Of a DNA stretch of 64,000 nt, positions 8,747-18,496 are shown in pieces. The position numbers and the translations under genes are program-made. The notes below the pieces were generated by a model. It made no database searches. It was not told where the DNA came from and was given only the letters and a program-made list of their open reading frames with translations. Source of the DNA: Agrobacterium tumefaciens (lineage in GTDB: Bacteria > Pseudomonadota > Alphaproteobacteria > Rhizobiales > Rhizobiaceae); assembly GCF_017726655.1 (NCBI RefSeq), contig NZ_CP072308.1, positions 2,238,501 through 2,302,500 of the forward strand. Reading direction: 5' to 3'. Numbering within the stretch: the stretch's first letter is position 1; every line of letters starts with the position of its first letter.

Positions 8747-9139
8747 ATGCGCATGATTTTCGTCAACCTGCCGGTCAAGAGCATCGAAGTATCGAGAAAC
8801 TTCTTCACGGCACTCGGTTTCAGCTTCAATCCGGAATATTCCGACGACCGCACGCTCTGCATGATCGTAGAAGAGAACATCTTCGTGATGCTTCTTCAGG
8901 AAGAGCGTTTTCGCGATTTCATCAACGGTGAGATTGCCGACGCCAAAAGCAGCACCGAGGTGTTAACCTGTCTTTCCGCCGGCAGCCGCGAGGAAATCGA
9001 CCGGATGATCGCAACCGCTCTCGCATCTGGTGGCAACGGCTGGAAGCCGGTTCAGGACCACGGCTTCATGTATGCCGGCAGCTTCCAGGATCCCGACGGG
9101 CATGTCTGGGAACTCGTGCATATGACGCAGCAGGGCTGA
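8747..9139 (+). CDS. VOC (glyoxalase/bleomycin-resistance) superfamily protein
   Basis: Small cytoplasmic protein of 130 residues with the paired beta-alpha-beta-beta-beta folds of the vicinal oxygen chelate superfamily. It opens RMIFVNLPVKSIEVSRNFFTALGF and ends with DPDGHVWELVHM, which carries the usual C-terminal metal-ligand Glu. The closest general type is the lactoylglutathione-lyase-like group with unknown substrate. The frame is open from 8678, but ATG 8747 has a strong GGAGG site about ten bases upstream and matches the domain start, so the shorter form is chosen. It stands alone between the ABC-F gene and the TPP riboswitch. No specific reaction can be assigned. Confidence 0.85.
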   Translation: MRMIFVNLPVKSIEVSRNFFTALGFSFNPEYSDDRTLCMIVEENIFVMLLQEERFRDFINGEIADAKSSTEVLTCLSAGSREEIDRMIATALASGGNGWKPVQDHGFMYAGSFQDPDGHVWELVHMTQQG

Positions 9140-9189
9140 GACGAGCCATCTTGCCAAGATAAGGCGAGGGGACTACACCATCATCTTGA

Positions 9190-9283
9190 TCTAACGGGGT
9201 GTCTTGTGCGCTTTTGTGCAGAAGGCTGAGAGGCTTGCCAACCCGAAGAACCTGATCCGGTTCATACCGGCGGAGGGATTAGA
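9190..9283 (+). ncRNA. TPP riboswitch (THI element)
   Basis: The leader has the conserved THI-box elements ACGGGGTG, GGCTGAGA, ACCC and GAACCTGATCCGGTT, then ACCGGCGGAGGGA. It is closed by a P1 stem of TCTAA (9190-9194) with TTAGA (9279-9283). It ends 48 bases before the thiB start. Thiamine diphosphate binding is known to repress downstream genes of this class. No clear U-run terminator follows, so control of translation seems more likely. Confidence 0.96.
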
Positions 9284-9331
9284 CGGCTTTTGGACAGGCG
9301 GCTATTTCCCTTTTTGTTTGAGGAGATACCC

Positions 9332-10342
9332 GTGCGCCGTCGTTTTTTCCTGAATTCTGTCATCGCCGCTTTGCTGCTGCCCGGTTTTGCTGAGGCGCAA
9401 GACAAGCAAGAGCTCACTGTTTATACCTATGAAAGCTTTGTTTCGGAGTGGGGTCCAGGCCCTAAAGTGAAGGAAGCTTTTGAGACGGTCTGCAACTGCA
9501 CTGTCAATTTCGTCGGTGTGGCGGATGGTGTCGCGCTGCTCAACCGGTTAAAGCTCGAAGGCACGGGGTCCAAAGCCGATGTCGTGGTTGGTCTCGACAC
9601 AAATCTCATCGCGGAAGCCAAACAGACCGGGCTTTTTGATGTCAGCGGCATCGACGCCTCGGCTGCCAAGGTGCCGGGCGGTTACAAGGACGATGTCTTT
9701 GTGCCTTATGACTATGGTCACTTCGCCGTCATCTACGACACGCAGACCGTCAAGATACCGCCGGCAAGCCTGAAAGAGCTGGTGGAAGGCGATCCTTCGC
9801 AAAAAATCGTCATTCAGGACCCGCGCACCTCCACGCCGGGGCTTGGGCTGCTGCTGTGGGTAAAGTCCGTCTATGGCGACAAGGCCCCTGAAGCCTGGGC
9901 GAAGCTTAAAAAGCGCATTTTGACCGTCACGCCGGGCTGGTCAGAATCCTATGGCCTTTTCACCAAGGGTGAGGTGCCGATGGTGCTGTCGTACACGACC
10001 TCTCCTGCCTATCACATGGTTGCTGAAAAAACTGATCGGTACCAAGCCGCGCCGTTCTCTGAAGGTCACTACATCCAGATAGAGGTTTCCGGCCTTCTCA
10101 AAAATGCGCCGCACAAGGAGCTGGCAAAGCAGTTCCTTGCGTTCACGCTCACGCCGGGCTTTCAGGATGCCATTCCCGAAAACAACTGGATGATGCCGGC
10201 TGCGGCCACCTCCAAGCCGCTGCCGGAAGCGTTTTCAAAGCTTGTGGTGCCGCAGAGGACATTTCTGATGGATCCGGAAGAGGTGGCGAAGAACCGCAAA
10301 GTCTGGATCGACGAATGGCTTGCCGCCATGAGCATGAACTGA
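9332..10342 (+). CDS. thiB: Thiamine ABC transporter, periplasmic binding protein
   Basis: Captures thiamine and its phosphates in the periplasm and delivers them to ThiPQ. It has a 22-residue signal peptide ending around GFAEA, followed by the TbpA-type fold starting [10 protein letters not shown] and containing the family segments [11 protein letters not shown] and [14 protein letters not shown]. The frame could start at TTG 9290, inside the riboswitch tail. GTG 9332, preceded by GAGGAG at eight bases, gives a proper signal peptide of 336 residues in total and is chosen. It is first gene of the thiBPQ operon under the TPP riboswitch. Confidence 0.95.
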   Translation: MRRRFFLNSVIAALLLPGFAEAQDKQELTVYTYESFVSEWGPGPKVKEAFETVCNCTVNFVGVADGVALLNRLKLEGTGSKADVVVGLDTNLIAEAKQTGLFDVSGIDASAAKVPGGYKDDVFVPYDYGHFAVIYDTQTVKIPPASLKELVEGDPSQKIVIQDPRTSTPGLGLLLWVKSVYGDKAPEAWAKLKKRILTVTPGWSESYGLFTKGEVPMVLSYTTSPAYHMVAEKTDRYQAAPFSEGHYIQIEVSGLLKNAPHKELAKQFLAFTLTPGFQDAIPENNWMMPAAATSKPLPEAFSKLVVPQRTFLMDPEEVAKNRKVWIDEWLAAMSMN

Positions 10343-10361
10343 GCAAGAGGCACGCTTCCGC

Positions 10362-11987
10362 ATGATGTTGCGTCGGGATTATCGACGGTCGATCATCCTC
10401 GGAACGGCGGCTTTTGCCGCCGTTTTCCTGTTCATGGCGCTCGCTGTCGCAGCCCTTTTTACCTTCGATGCGGGAGGATCGGCCGCCGGGGTGATGGATC
10501 CCTATACGCTGCGTATCCTGCGTTTCACACTATATCAGGCAACGCTCTCTACGGTTTTTTCCATTGTCTTGGGGCTGCCGGTAGCGTTGGCGCTTGGCCG
10601 ACGCCGGGCCTTTCCCGGGCGGACCTGGGTGATCAGGCTGATGGCGGTGCCGATGGGGCTGCCTGTCATCGTCGGCGCCTTCGGTATTATCACCATCTGG
10701 GGCAGGCAGGGGGTGTTGAACACAGTCCTGACGTCCGCCGGCGTGGACGAGCCGTTCAGCATTTACGGTCTTTCCGGCATCCTCATCGCCCATGTGTTTT
10801 TTAATCTGCCGCTTTCGATCCGGCTGATGCTGGCGACGCTGGAGCGGATTCCGGGCGAATATTGGCGCATGGCGGCAAGTCTCGGCATGGGGCCGGTTTC
10901 GACTTTCCGTTTTATCGAATGGCCAGCGGTCGCTCGGGTCATGCCCGGCATCGCCGGCCTCGTTTTCATGTTGTGCGCGACCAGCTTCACGCTCGTGCTG
11001 CTGTTAGGCGGCGGACCGGCAGCCACCACACTTGAGGTGGCGATCTATCAGGCCCTGCGGTTCGATTTCGATCCGCAGCGGGCGATCGCGCTGTCTGTTT
11101 TGCAGATTGCGCTCACCGCCATTCTGCTTGGCCTTCTTGCGCTCCTTCCTTCCGCTGAGGCCGAGATTCCGTCGCTTGGCCGGCCCCTTCGCCGGTTCGA
11201 CGGCCGGGGCATTGGTGTCCATCTATGGGATGGTGGGGCTATCACTCTTGCCGTTCTCTTCATTAGCCTGCCGCTTATCGCCATCGCCGTCTCGGGACTG
11301 AGTTCCGACCTGCCGCGCCTTCTGTCCGCGCCAATTTTCCGGCGGGCGGCGATGACCAGCCTTGCAATCGCTATGCTTTCGGCGACGTTCGTCATCGTCT
11401 GCTGCGTGGCGATCATCGGCGCGCGTCAGGCGATAGGCTCGAGGCGGCGGGTGTGGCGGCCCCTTCGCGCCCTGTCGGCCATGCTTGGTGCCGGGTCTTC
11501 GCTGGTGCTGCTGGTACCACCGGTCGTGTTGGGCAGCGGGTGGTTTTTGCTGTTGCGCGGTTTTGGCGATGCCACCTTTCAGGCGCCCTTTCTCGTGGCG
11601 CTCATCAACATGCTGATGGCTTTGCCGCTTGCCATGCGGGTGCTGGAGCCAGCCTTTGCCAGTCATTTCCTGCGCACTGGTCGGCTTTCTGCCAGTCTTG
11701 GCCTTGAGGGCGTGAGGCGATTAAGGATTGCCGATCTGCCGGTCCTGTGGCGACCGCTCGCCATGGCGTTCTCCTTCGCCATGGCTCTGTCGCTGGGTGA
11801 TCTCGGCGCGGTCGCGCTGTTCGGTTCGGAGGATTTTGTAACCTTGCCCTGGCTGGTCTATAGCAGCATGGGCAGCTACCGGACAAACGACGCGGCCGGT
11901 TATGCCTTCCTTCTCGGGGTCGTCTGCCTGCTGCTGGCCGCGGGCGGCGTCTCACGACAATCCCAATCCGCAAGGGCCAACATATGA
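10362..11987 (+). CDS. thiP: Thiamine ABC transporter permease
   Basis: Fused two-domain inner membrane permease of 541 residues, with two copies of the binding-protein-dependent transport fold and about a dozen hydrophobic helices. EAA-loop-like segments lie in each half ([20 protein letters not shown] in the first, [20 protein letters not shown] in the second), where ThiQ docks. Start is ATG 10362, 19 bases after the thiB stop. The 3' end overlaps the thiQ start by four bases (ATGA), pointing to coupled translation. The fused permease is typical of ThiP and of related iron permeases; the neighbours and the riboswitch settle the substrate as thiamine. Confidence 0.94.
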   Translation: MMLRRDYRRSIILGTAAFAAVFLFMALAVAALFTFDAGGSAAGVMDPYTLRILRFTLYQATLSTVFSIVLGLPVALALGRRRAFPGRTWVIRLMAVPMGLPVIVGAFGIITIWGRQGVLNTVLTSAGVDEPFSIYGLSGILIAHVFFNLPLSIRLMLATLERIPGEYWRMAASLGMGPVSTFRFIEWPAVARVMPGIAGLVFMLCATSFTLVLLLGGGPAATTLEVAIYQALRFDFDPQRAIALSVLQIALTAILLGLLALLPSAEAEIPSLGRPLRRFDGRGIGVHLWDGGAITLAVLFISLPLIAIAVSGLSSDLPRLLSAPIFRRAAMTSLAIAMLSATFVIVCCVAIIGARQAIGSRRRVWRPLRALSAMLGAGSSLVLLVPPVVLGSGWFLLLRGFGDATFQAPFLVALINMLMALPLAMRVLEPAFASHFLRTGRLSASLGLEGVRRLRIADLPVLWRPLAMAFSFAMALSLGDLGAVALFGSEDFVTLPWLVYSSMGSYRTNDAAGYAFLLGVVCLLLAAGGVSRQSQSARANI

Positions 11988-12700
11988 CGGAGAAAGATTT
12001 CGCCGTGAAGCTGGAGGAGGTCAGGCTGCGACTCGGAACGCAGGATTTCCGGCTGGACTGCACCTTCCCGCAAGGGCAGATCATTGCGGTCGTCGGCGCA
12101 TCGGGTTCAGGCAAATCGACGCTTCTCAATCTCGTCGCCGGTTTCGAGGAACCCGATTCCGGTCGCGTGATGATCGATGGGCGTGATGTAACGGGCCTCG
12201 ATCCTTCCGAACGGCCGGTCTCATCGATCTTTCAGGACAACAATCTCTTCGCCCATCTCGATATCTTCACCAATGTCGCTTTGGGTGTGAGCCCTGGATT
12301 GCGGCTGCGACCGGAAGACCGGCAACGGATCGAGGTGGCGCTGGCAAGGGTCGGTCTTGCCGGGTTCGACAAACGCCTGCCGGGCACGCTTTCCGGCGGA
12401 GAGAGGCAGAGAGCGGCGCTGGCGCGCGCACTGGTGAGGAAAAAGCCGGTCATGCTGCTTGATGAGCCTTTTGCGGCCCTCGATCCGGGCCTGCGGGCCG
12501 GCATGACGTCGCTCCTGCTCGACTTGCATCATGAAACAAAAAACACGGTGATTATTGTCACGCACCATCCCGAAGACATCAAAAAGCTGGCGCAGAAGGT
12601 GGTTTTTCTTGATCAAGGCCGCGTTGTCTATACGGGGTCGACCCAAGATTTCTTTGTCACACAAAATGTGAAGGCGGTGGACAGTTTCCTGAACGGGTGA
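11984..12700 (+). CDS. thiQ: Thiamine ABC transporter ATP-binding protein
   Basis: ATPase of the ThiBPQ thiamine importer, on the cytoplasmic face of the membrane. It has 238 residues with Walker [10 protein letters not shown] (38-46), Q-loop in [13 protein letters not shown], signature [15 protein letters not shown], Walker [12 protein letters not shown] and the H-loop in VTHHPEDI. The start overlaps the thiP stop (ATGA). It is the last gene of the riboswitch-controlled operon. A 240-bp AT-richer gap follows, without an obvious terminator. Confidence 0.95.
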   Translation: MTEKDFAVKLEEVRLRLGTQDFRLDCTFPQGQIIAVVGASGSGKSTLLNLVAGFEEPDSGRVMIDGRDVTGLDPSERPVSSIFQDNNLFAHLDIFTNVALGVSPGLRLRPEDRQRIEVALARVGLAGFDKRLPGTLSGGERQRAALARALVRKKPVMLLDEPFAALDPGLRAGMTSLLLDLHHETKNTVIIVTHHPEDIKKLAQKVVFLDQGRVVYTGSTQDFFVTQNVKAVDSFLNG

Positions 12701-12797
12701 CCGCCTTATTTTCGACGCGTGCCGCTGGCAATCGCTTCGGGTGACTTCAATGACGCGAATTTGCAATTGCCAGTTTCTAGTTGTTGCCCGAGAAAAG

Positions 12798-12926
12798 ATG
12801 GGAATTATTGGGTTCTTCAGGAATATTCCGCACTGGGTGGATCGTTTTTACCGTTTTGGCATTCATCGCCCTTTGGGGCGAATCTGTTATTCTGGTCTGC
12901 AATTAACGGATGATCAGGAACGTTAG
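12798..12926 (+). CDS. Candidate small protein of 42 residues
   Basis: In the gap between thiQ and the M48 protease, an ATG at 12798 preceded by GAGAAAAG opens a 42-codon frame. Its product is aromatic- and Arg/His-rich (it includes FFRNIPHWVDRFYRFGIHRP). The surrounding DNA is less GC-rich than its neighbours. I recognise no family. The frame could extend upstream to 12741. It may be a real small protein or chance; only conservation or ribosome data could tell. Confidence 0.3.
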   Translation: MGIIGFFRNIPHWVDRFYRFGIHRPLGRICYSGLQLTDDQER

Positions 12927-12941
12927 GGGCAGGCAGAGAGA

Positions 12942-14468
12942 ATGAGAAATAGCATGACTGCACAGGGGGGGCTCATTTCCCGGTCAGGACGTCGCCGTTC
13001 CGGGAGAATGGTTGCTGCCTGTTCCGCGTTGGCGGCGTCCGCGGTGTTGCTATCATCCTGCCAGTCCCTGTTCAGTCCTGCCTACCAATCCACCTTGCGT
13101 CCTTCGGACAATCCGCAGACCGTGGAACAGGTTCAGAAGAACGATCCCCGTGCCCAGATGGGCGCGCGTGAGCATCCGCGCATCGTGGCGAGCTACGGTG
13201 GCGAATATCGCGATGCGAAGACGGAGCGGCTTGTCGCCCGCATTGCGGGGGCGCTGACGGCCGTCTCGGAAAATCCGCAGCAGTCTTACCGCATTACCAT
13301 CTTGAACTCGCCAGCCATCAACGCTTTTGCGCTGCCGGGTGGGTATCTCTATGTGACGCGCGGGCTTCTTGCGCTTGCCAACGATGCATCGGAAGTGGCA
13401 GCCGTGCTGTCGCATGAAATGGGCCACGTCACCGCCAATCATGGCATCGAACGTCAACGCCGCGAAGAGGCGGAGGTCATTGCCAGCCGCGTCGTCGCCG
13501 AGGTGCTTTCGAGCGATCTCGCCGGCAAGCAGGCTCTGGCGCGCGGTAAGCTGCGGCTCGCGGCGTTTTCCCGTCAGCAGGAATTGCAGGCGGACGTCAT
13601 CGGCGTGCGGATGCTTGGCGAGGCGGGTTACGACCCCTTTGCTTCGCCGCGGTTCCTGGATTCCATGGCGGCCTATGCGCGATTTTCCTCGGCCGACCCT
13701 GAAAACGATCAGAGTCTCGACTTCCTTTCCAGCCACCCCAACACGCCGCAGCGCATCGAGCTTGCACGCCGCCATGCGCGCGCCTTCGGCCAGGAAGGCC
13801 AGGTCGGGGATCGTGGCCGCGACTGGTTTCTGGATGGCATAGACGGCCTGCTCTACGGCGACAGTCCGCAGGAAGGTTATGTCCGCGGCCAGACATTCCT
13901 GCACGGCACGCTCGGCATTCGTTTCGATGTGCCGGAAGGTTTCGTCATCGATAACAAAGTCGAGGCCGTGCTGGCGACGGGTCCGGGTGACGTGGCAATC
14001 CGCTTTGACGGCGTGGCGGACCCGAAGCAGACGAGCCTTGGCAACTACCTGACCAGCGGCTGGGTTGCCGGCCTGCTGCCCGAGACCGTCAGGGAAACGC
14101 AGATCAATGGCCTCGAGGCGGCAACGGCCCGTGCAAGTGCCGATAAATGGGATTTTGACGTGACCGTCATTCGCGTCGGCGACCAGATATTCCGGTTCCT
14201 GACGGCGGTACCGAAAGGTAATACGCAGCTCGACTCCATCGCCAACACCTTGCGCACCAGTTTTCGCAAGATGACTCCTCAGGAGATCGCGTCGCTCAAG
14301 CCGCTGAGGGTGCGGGTGGTGACGGTGACGCCCGGCGAAACCGTGGCAACGATGGCAGCCCGGATGATGGGCACAGAGCGCAAGCTCGACATGTTCCGGA
14401 TGATCAATGCGATGAGCGCAACCGCCACGCTCCAGCCCGGACAGCGTGTCAAGATCATCTCCGAATAA
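12942..14468 (+). CDS. M48-family zinc metalloprotease lipoprotein with C-terminal LysM
   Basis: Periplasmic peptidase of 508 residues. A long basic N-terminus leads into a hydrophobic segment and lipobox LLSSC (Cys40). The M48 domain has the zinc motif HEMGH (158-162) and the third ligand region QQELQADVIG (near 212). The C-terminal part holds VTVTPGETVATMAARM and LQPGQRVKI, a degenerate LysM-like cell-wall-binding repeat. The family includes BepA/LoiP, which degrade misfolded outer membrane proteins; E. coli BepA has TPR repeats instead of LysM, so exact equivalence is not claimed. ATG 12942 is chosen; ATG 12954 is also possible. A bidirectional terminator separates it from leuC. Confidence 0.9.
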   Translation: MRNSMTAQGGLISRSGRRRSGRMVAACSALAASAVLLSSCQSLFSPAYQSTLRPSDNPQTVEQVQKNDPRAQMGAREHPRIVASYGGEYRDAKTERLVARIAGALTAVSENPQQSYRITILNSPAINAFALPGGYLYVTRGLLALANDASEVAAVLSHEMGHVTANHGIERQRREEAEVIASRVVAEVLSSDLAGKQALARGKLRLAAFSRQQELQADVIGVRMLGEAGYDPFASPRFLDSMAAYARFSSADPENDQSLDFLSSHPNTPQRIELARRHARAFGQEGQVGDRGRDWFLDGIDGLLYGDSPQEGYVRGQTFLHGTLGIRFDVPEGFVIDNKVEAVLATGPGDVAIRFDGVADPKQTSLGNYLTSGWVAGLLPETVRETQINGLEAATARASADKWDFDVTVIRVGDQIFRFLTAVPKGNTQLDSIANTLRTSFRKMTPQEIASLKPLRVRVVTVTPGETVATMAARMMGTERKLDMFRMINAMSATATLQPGQRVKIISE

Positions 14469-14471
14469 ACG

Positions 14472-14497
14472 AAACCCCGGATCGCTCCGGGGTTTTT
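14472..14497. terminator. Bidirectional intrinsic terminator
   Basis: AACCCCGG and CCGGGGTT pair around an ATCGCT loop, followed by more T residues on the plus strand. It lies between the convergent M48 protease and leuC genes. Confidence 0.85.
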
Positions 14498-14518
14498 GCC
14501 ATCAGCGAGCTGGGATGA

Positions 14519-15928
14519 TTATTGCCATTCGCGCACATCGACGAAATGACCGGCGATCGCCGCCGCAGCGGCCATGGCCGGCGAAACGAGGTGGGTGCGG
14601 CTCTTGTAGCCCTGACGGCCCTCGAAATTGCGGTTCGAGGTCGAGGCGCAGCGTTCGCCGGGCTTCAGGCGGTCATCGTTCATGGCCAGGCACATGGAGC
14701 ATCCCGGCTCACGCCATTCAAAACCGGCATCGAGGAAGATCTTGTCGAGACCTTCCTGTTCCGCCTGTTCCTTCACGAGACCGGAGCCGGGCACGATCAT
14801 GGCCGAGACGGTTGGTGCTACCTTACGACCATCGACGATCTTGGCGGCTGCCCGCAGGTCTTCGATGCGTCCATTGGTGCAGGAACCGATGAAGACGCGG
14901 TCTATCGCGATGTCGGTGATCCGCGTTCCGGGCTTCAGGCCCATATAGTCGAGCGCGCGCCACTTGGAAGAGCGCTTGTTTTCATCATCGATATCATCTG
15001 GATTGGGGACGATGCCCTGAACCGAGGTCACATCTTCCGGCGATGAGCCCCAAGAGACGATGGGCGGCAGATTGGCGGCATCGAGAATGACGACCTTGTC
15101 GTAATGGGCGCCTTCGTCGGACTTCAGGGTTTTCCAATAGGCGATGGCCTGTTCCAGCGTTTCGCCCTTCGGCGCCCGCGGCTTGTCCTTGATGTATTCG
15201 AAGGTGGTCTCATCAGGCGCGATCAGACCGGCGCGCGCGCCGCCTTCGATGGTCATATTGCAGACCGTCATACGGCCTTCCATGGAGAGCGAACGGATCG
15301 CCTCGCCGGCAAATTCGATCACGTGGCCGGTGCCACCAGCGGTGCCGATCTCGCCGATGATGGCAAGGATGATGTCCTTGGCGGTGACGCCGTCAGGAAT
15401 CTTGCCATCGACACGCACCAGCATGTTCTTGGCCTTTTTCTGGATAAGCGTCTGGGTCGCCAGCACATGCTCCACTTCGGAAGTGCCAATGCCATGTGCC
15501 AGTGCACCGAAAGCACCGTGGGTCGAGGTGTGGCTGTCGCCGCACACGATGGTCATGCCCGGCAGGGTGAAGCCCTGTTCCGGGCCGACGATGTGGACGA
15601 TACCCTGGCGCTTGTCCCGCTCCGAATAATATTCGACGCCGAAATCCCTGGCGTTCTGCGCCAGCGCTTCCACCTGGATGCGGCTTTCCTCGTTCTTGAT
15701 GCCTTCCAGACGGTCAGCGGTGGTCGGCACGTTATGGTCGACGACGGCCAGCGTGCGCGTCGGCGAATGCACCGGACGACCGGCCATCCGCAGGCCTTCG
15801 AAGGCCTGCGGGCTCGTCACCTCATGAACGAGGTGACGGTCGATATAGAGAAGACAGGTTCCGTCAGGGTCACGGTTGACGACGTGGTCGTCCCAGATTT
15901 TGTCATACAAAGTGCGGGGTGCGCTCAT
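14519..15928 (-). CDS. leuC: 3-isopropylmalate dehydratase large subunit
   Basis: With LeuD it isomerises 2-isopropylmalate to 3-isopropylmalate in leucine synthesis, using a 4Fe-4S cluster. The aconitase-family cluster cysteines are visible in GSCTNGR and GCSMC, and substrate-binding segments such as [13 protein letters not shown] are present. The frame reaches 15946, but the usual N-terminus [15 protein letters not shown] begins at 15928, with AAGG about eleven bases upstream, giving 469 residues. leuD is not adjacent, as is common in rhizobia. A 400-bp leader region lies upstream, before a divergent MFS gene. Confidence 0.96.
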   Translation of the reverse strand: MSAPRTLYDKIWDDHVVNRDPDGTCLLYIDRHLVHEVTSPQAFEGLRMAGRPVHSPTRTLAVVDHNVPTTADRLEGIKNEESRIQVEALAQNARDFGVEYYSERDKRQGIVHIVGPEQGFTLPGMTIVCGDSHTSTHGAFGALAHGIGTSEVEHVLATQTLIQKKAKNMLVRVDGKIPDGVTAKDIILAIIGEIGTAGGTGHVIEFAGEAIRSLSMEGRMTVCNMTIEGGARAGLIAPDETTFEYIKDKPRAPKGETLEQAIAYWKTLKSDEGAHYDKVVILDAANLPPIVSWGSSPEDVTSVQGIVPNPDDIDDENKRSSKWRALDYMGLKPGTRITDIAIDRVFIGSCTNGRIEDLRAAAKIVDGRKVAPTVSAMIVPGSGLVKEQAEQEGLDKIFLDAGFEWREPGCSMCLAMNDDRLKPGERCASTSNRNFEGRQGYKSRTHLVSPAMAAAAAIAGHFVDVREWQ

Positions 15929-16342
15929 GGCTCTATGCCTTGTCATGTAAAAGATGATGGGGGTTCAGGAAGGCGATGGACAGCAGGGTGCTGTCAGGCG
16001 AGCCTAAGTCGGCTGGTGAGCGCCCCGGAGACGCGCGCGAAGAAGCGTGCCGGCAGACGCTTGTGGTCCTGCAGCACATAAACATTCTGCGCGAGACATC
16101 CGAATTTAGATCCCATGGAAACTTTCATAGCAGATGGATGGTTTTACAGCAACATGAATGCGCATCTGGCGCGTGACCGGGCAGGGTCATGTTCCGAAGT
16201 GTAATTCATCAGGGCCAGACAGGCTGGGCTACCGCTCTCTGCGTCTCTTATGGTGCAACGCAACTTGCCTATTTTGCGGCGCACATATAGATGGGTTCCC
16301 TTATCATTTGCATTCGACGAGAAATCGAAGGGAGGAAAGCAT
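15929..16342. other. Divergent intergenic region between leuC and an MFS gene
   Basis: About 414 bases without a firm gene. It should hold the leuC promoter and leader and the MFS promoter. A 44-codon frame on the leuC strand is listed separately. A short CAGCA/TGCTG hairpin lies near 15981-15993. I see no leucine-codon run and no U-run terminator that would indicate classical attenuation. Confidence 0.6.
15994..16128 (-). CDS. Candidate 44-residue leader ORF upstream of leuC
   Basis: On the leuC strand, ATG 16128 opens a frame of 44 codons ending 65 bases before leuC; an internal ATG at 16116 is an alternative start. The C-terminal half is basic and leucine-containing (it ends ARVSGALTSRLRLA). 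No strong ribosome site is seen and the Leu codons are not clustered. It may be a small protein, a weak leader peptide or chance. Confidence 0.25.
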   Translation of the reverse strand: MKVSMGSKFGCLAQNVYVLQDHKRLPARFFARVSGALTSRLRLA

Positions 16343-17620
16343 ATGGTATCCGAAAAGGCCCTTATCTCGAAGATCACCTGGCGGCTGATGCCGTTTCTTG
16401 GCCTTCTCTATCTCATCGCCTACATCGATCGCCAGAATGTCAGCTTTGCCAAGCTGCAGATGGTCGATGCGCTGAGCCTCAGCGAATATGCCTATGGTCT
16501 AGGCGCTTCGCTGTTCTTCATCGGTTACTTCATCTTCGAAGTGCCGAGCAACCTCTTCCTCAACCGTTTCGGCGCCAGCAAATGGTTCGCCCGTATTCTG
16601 GTTTCCTGGGGCGCCGTCACCATCGCGCTTGCCTATACGCAGAACGCCACGATGTTCTACATCCTGCGCTTCCTGCTCGGCCTCTGCGAAGCCGGCTTCT
16701 TCCCGGGCGTGCTGTTTCTGATGACGCTGTGGTTCCCGCGCGATTATCGCGGCCGCATGATCGGCCTGTTCATGATCTTCAGCGCGCTTGCCAATGCCAT
16801 CGGTGCGCCGCTCGGCGGCATGCTGCTCGATCTGGATGGATTCCTCGGTTACGCAGGCTGGGAGTGGGTGTTCCTGGCGACGGGTATTCCGGCTGTGATC
16901 GCCGGTATCGTTACCTTCTTCTATCTGGATGATACGCCCGAAAAGGCGAAATTCCTGTCGCAGGACGAGAAGGACTGGTTGAAAAACCGGCTGGCCGAAG
17001 AGAACAAGGGTATGGAAGAGCATGCGGAAGATGGCTTCAAGGCCCTGATCAACCCGCGCGTTCTGTTCATGTCGCTCTGCTATGTCGGCTTTCCGTTGGC
17101 GGCCTACGGCCTCAGCTATTGGCTTCCGACCATCGTCAAGAGCTTCGGCGTATCCAACACCGCTAACGGCTTCATCAACATCATCCCCTGGGTGATCGTG
17201 GCCGTCGCGCTTTTCGTCGTGCCCCTGGCAGCCGACAAGGCAAGGAACAAGACACCCTATATCGTCGGCCCTGCCTTCATCGGTGCGTTCTGCCTGTTGA
17301 TGTCGGCCTTGCTCAGCGATCCGGTCCTGCAGTTCGCGTTCCTCTGCATCGCAGCGGCTGGCATTTTTGCCGGCCAGCCGGTGTTCTGGAGCCTGCCCGG
17401 CCGCTTCCTGAAGGGCGCGGGTGCAGCGGCTGGCATTGCCGCCATCAACTCCGTCGGCAACCTCGGTGGCTTTGTGGCGCAGAACGTGGTGCCCTGGATC
17501 AAGGACCAGACAGGCAGCACCATCGCGCCGATGTTCTTCCTTGCCTTCTGCCTGGCGCTCGCAGGCGTGCTGGTGATTATCGCCACACGCAAAATGAGCA
17601 ATCAGGTCAAGGCGGCCTGA
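16343..17620 (+). CDS. MFS transporter, anion:cation symporter family
   Basis: Inner membrane permease of 425 residues with about twelve helices. Family features are YIDRQNVSFAKLQM after the first helix, the central cytoplasmic loop around residues 195-230, and FPRDYRGRMIGLFM. This matches the ACS group that takes up organic acids such as tartrate, phthalate or hydroxyphenylacetate by proton symport. The frame is open from 16250, but ATG 16343 has a perfect GGGAGGAAA site about five bases upstream. It stands alone, so substrate cannot be inferred from neighbours. A strong terminator follows. Confidence 0.88.
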   Translation: MVSEKALISKITWRLMPFLGLLYLIAYIDRQNVSFAKLQMVDALSLSEYAYGLGASLFFIGYFIFEVPSNLFLNRFGASKWFARILVSWGAVTIALAYTQNATMFYILRFLLGLCEAGFFPGVLFLMTLWFPRDYRGRMIGLFMIFSALANAIGAPLGGMLLDLDGFLGYAGWEWVFLATGIPAVIAGIVTFFYLDDTPEKAKFLSQDEKDWLKNRLAEENKGMEEHAEDGFKALINPRVLFMSLCYVGFPLAAYGLSYWLPTIVKSFGVSNTANGFINIIPWVIVAVALFVVPLAADKARNKTPYIVGPAFIGAFCLLMSALLSDPVLQFAFLCIAAAGIFAGQPVFWSLPGRFLKGAGAAAGIAAINSVGNLGGFVAQNVVPWIKDQTGSTIAPMFFLAFCLALAGVLVIIATRKMSNQVKAA

Positions 17621-17631
17621 TATCCAATACG

Positions 17632-17660
17632 GTGACAGCCGGGGGCCGGCTGTCACTTTT
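17632..17660. terminator. Bidirectional terminator
   Basis: A perfect 11-bp stem (GTGACAGCCGG with CCGGCTGTCAC) and a GGG loop, followed by TTTT on the plus strand. It separates the convergent MFS and ABC permease genes. Confidence 0.8.
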
Positions 17661-17662
17661 CC

Positions 17663-18496
17663 TCACCCGCGTCGCGAGCGCATCGCCTTTTCCACCCGAC
17701 GCAGGATGAGTGATAGACCGATCGTCAAAACCAGATAGACATAAGCGACAATCGAGTAAGTCTCGAAAAAGCGGAAAGACCCCGCGGCATACACTTTTCC
17801 CATTTGGGTGATGTCGGTCACGCCGAGGACGGAGACAAGGGAGCTGTCCTTGACCATTGATACGAAGTCGTTGGAAAGCGGCGGAAAGATCGTCCGGATT
17901 GCCTGCGGCAGGATGATCAGCCGGAAGCGCCGATAGCGGCTGAGCCCCAAAGCCTTGGCGGCCTCGATCTGGCCTTCGGGAACGGCCTGTATGCCGGCGC
18001 GAAAAATCTCCGCTATGAAGGCCGCGTAACCGATCGTCAGGGCAATTATCGCCCGCCAGATCAACGAGACGTCCCGCACGAGCAGCGGCTCCGCCCACTC
18101 TTTCGACACCAGCGGCGTAATCAGCCAGTTATACAGCGACACCAGGCCCGGCGTTCCCACGAACGCGATGTAGAACAGCAAAACGATGATCGGGATGCCA
18201 CGCACGACTTCGATGTAACATCGCGCTGCTTGTCGCAGACCGATGTGATCAGACATTCCCATCAGCGCGATACCGAGCCCCAGCACGACGGCGAGACCAA
18301 ACGCAGTCAGCGTCACGGTGATTGTGATGCCGATACCCTTGGCCACCGTCGTAAAAACCTGCGTGTAAACGCCATTGACCGCGATCAATACGGCAAGCGC
18401 GATGCCGAAAAAAACGATGGCAACGAGCCACCACGGAAAATCCTCAGTTTCTCTTTCGGGCGAAGTCCTGTCCGTTGTGGCCTGATGAAGCGTCAT
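17663..18496 (-). CDS. Polar amino-acid ABC transporter permease
   Basis: Inner membrane permease of 277 residues, HisM/GlnP type. A short N-terminal cytoplasmic tail precedes about five to six helices, with RGIPIIVLLFYIAF and the EAA loop around GQIEAAKALGLSRYRRFRLI, where the ATPase would dock. The ATG at 18496 overlaps the stop of the upstream binding-protein gene by four bases, so the two are translationally coupled. No ATPase gene follows; the operon ends at the terminator. The permease must therefore borrow an ATPase encoded elsewhere. Substrate is probably a polar amino acid or related compound, but the exact ligand is not visible. Confidence 0.88.
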   Translation of the reverse strand: MTLHQATTDRTSPERETEDFPWWLVAIVFFGIALAVLIAVNGVYTQVFTTVAKGIGITITVTLTAFGLAVVLGLGIALMGMSDHIGLRQAARCYIEVVRGIPIIVLLFYIAFVGTPGLVSLYNWLITPLVSKEWAEPLLVRDVSLIWRAIIALTIGYAAFIAEIFRAGIQAVPEGQIEAAKALGLSRYRRFRLIILPQAIRTIFPPLSNDFVSMVKDSSLVSVLGVTDITQMGKVYAAGSFRFFETYSIVAYVYLVLTIGLSLILRRVEKAMRSRRG

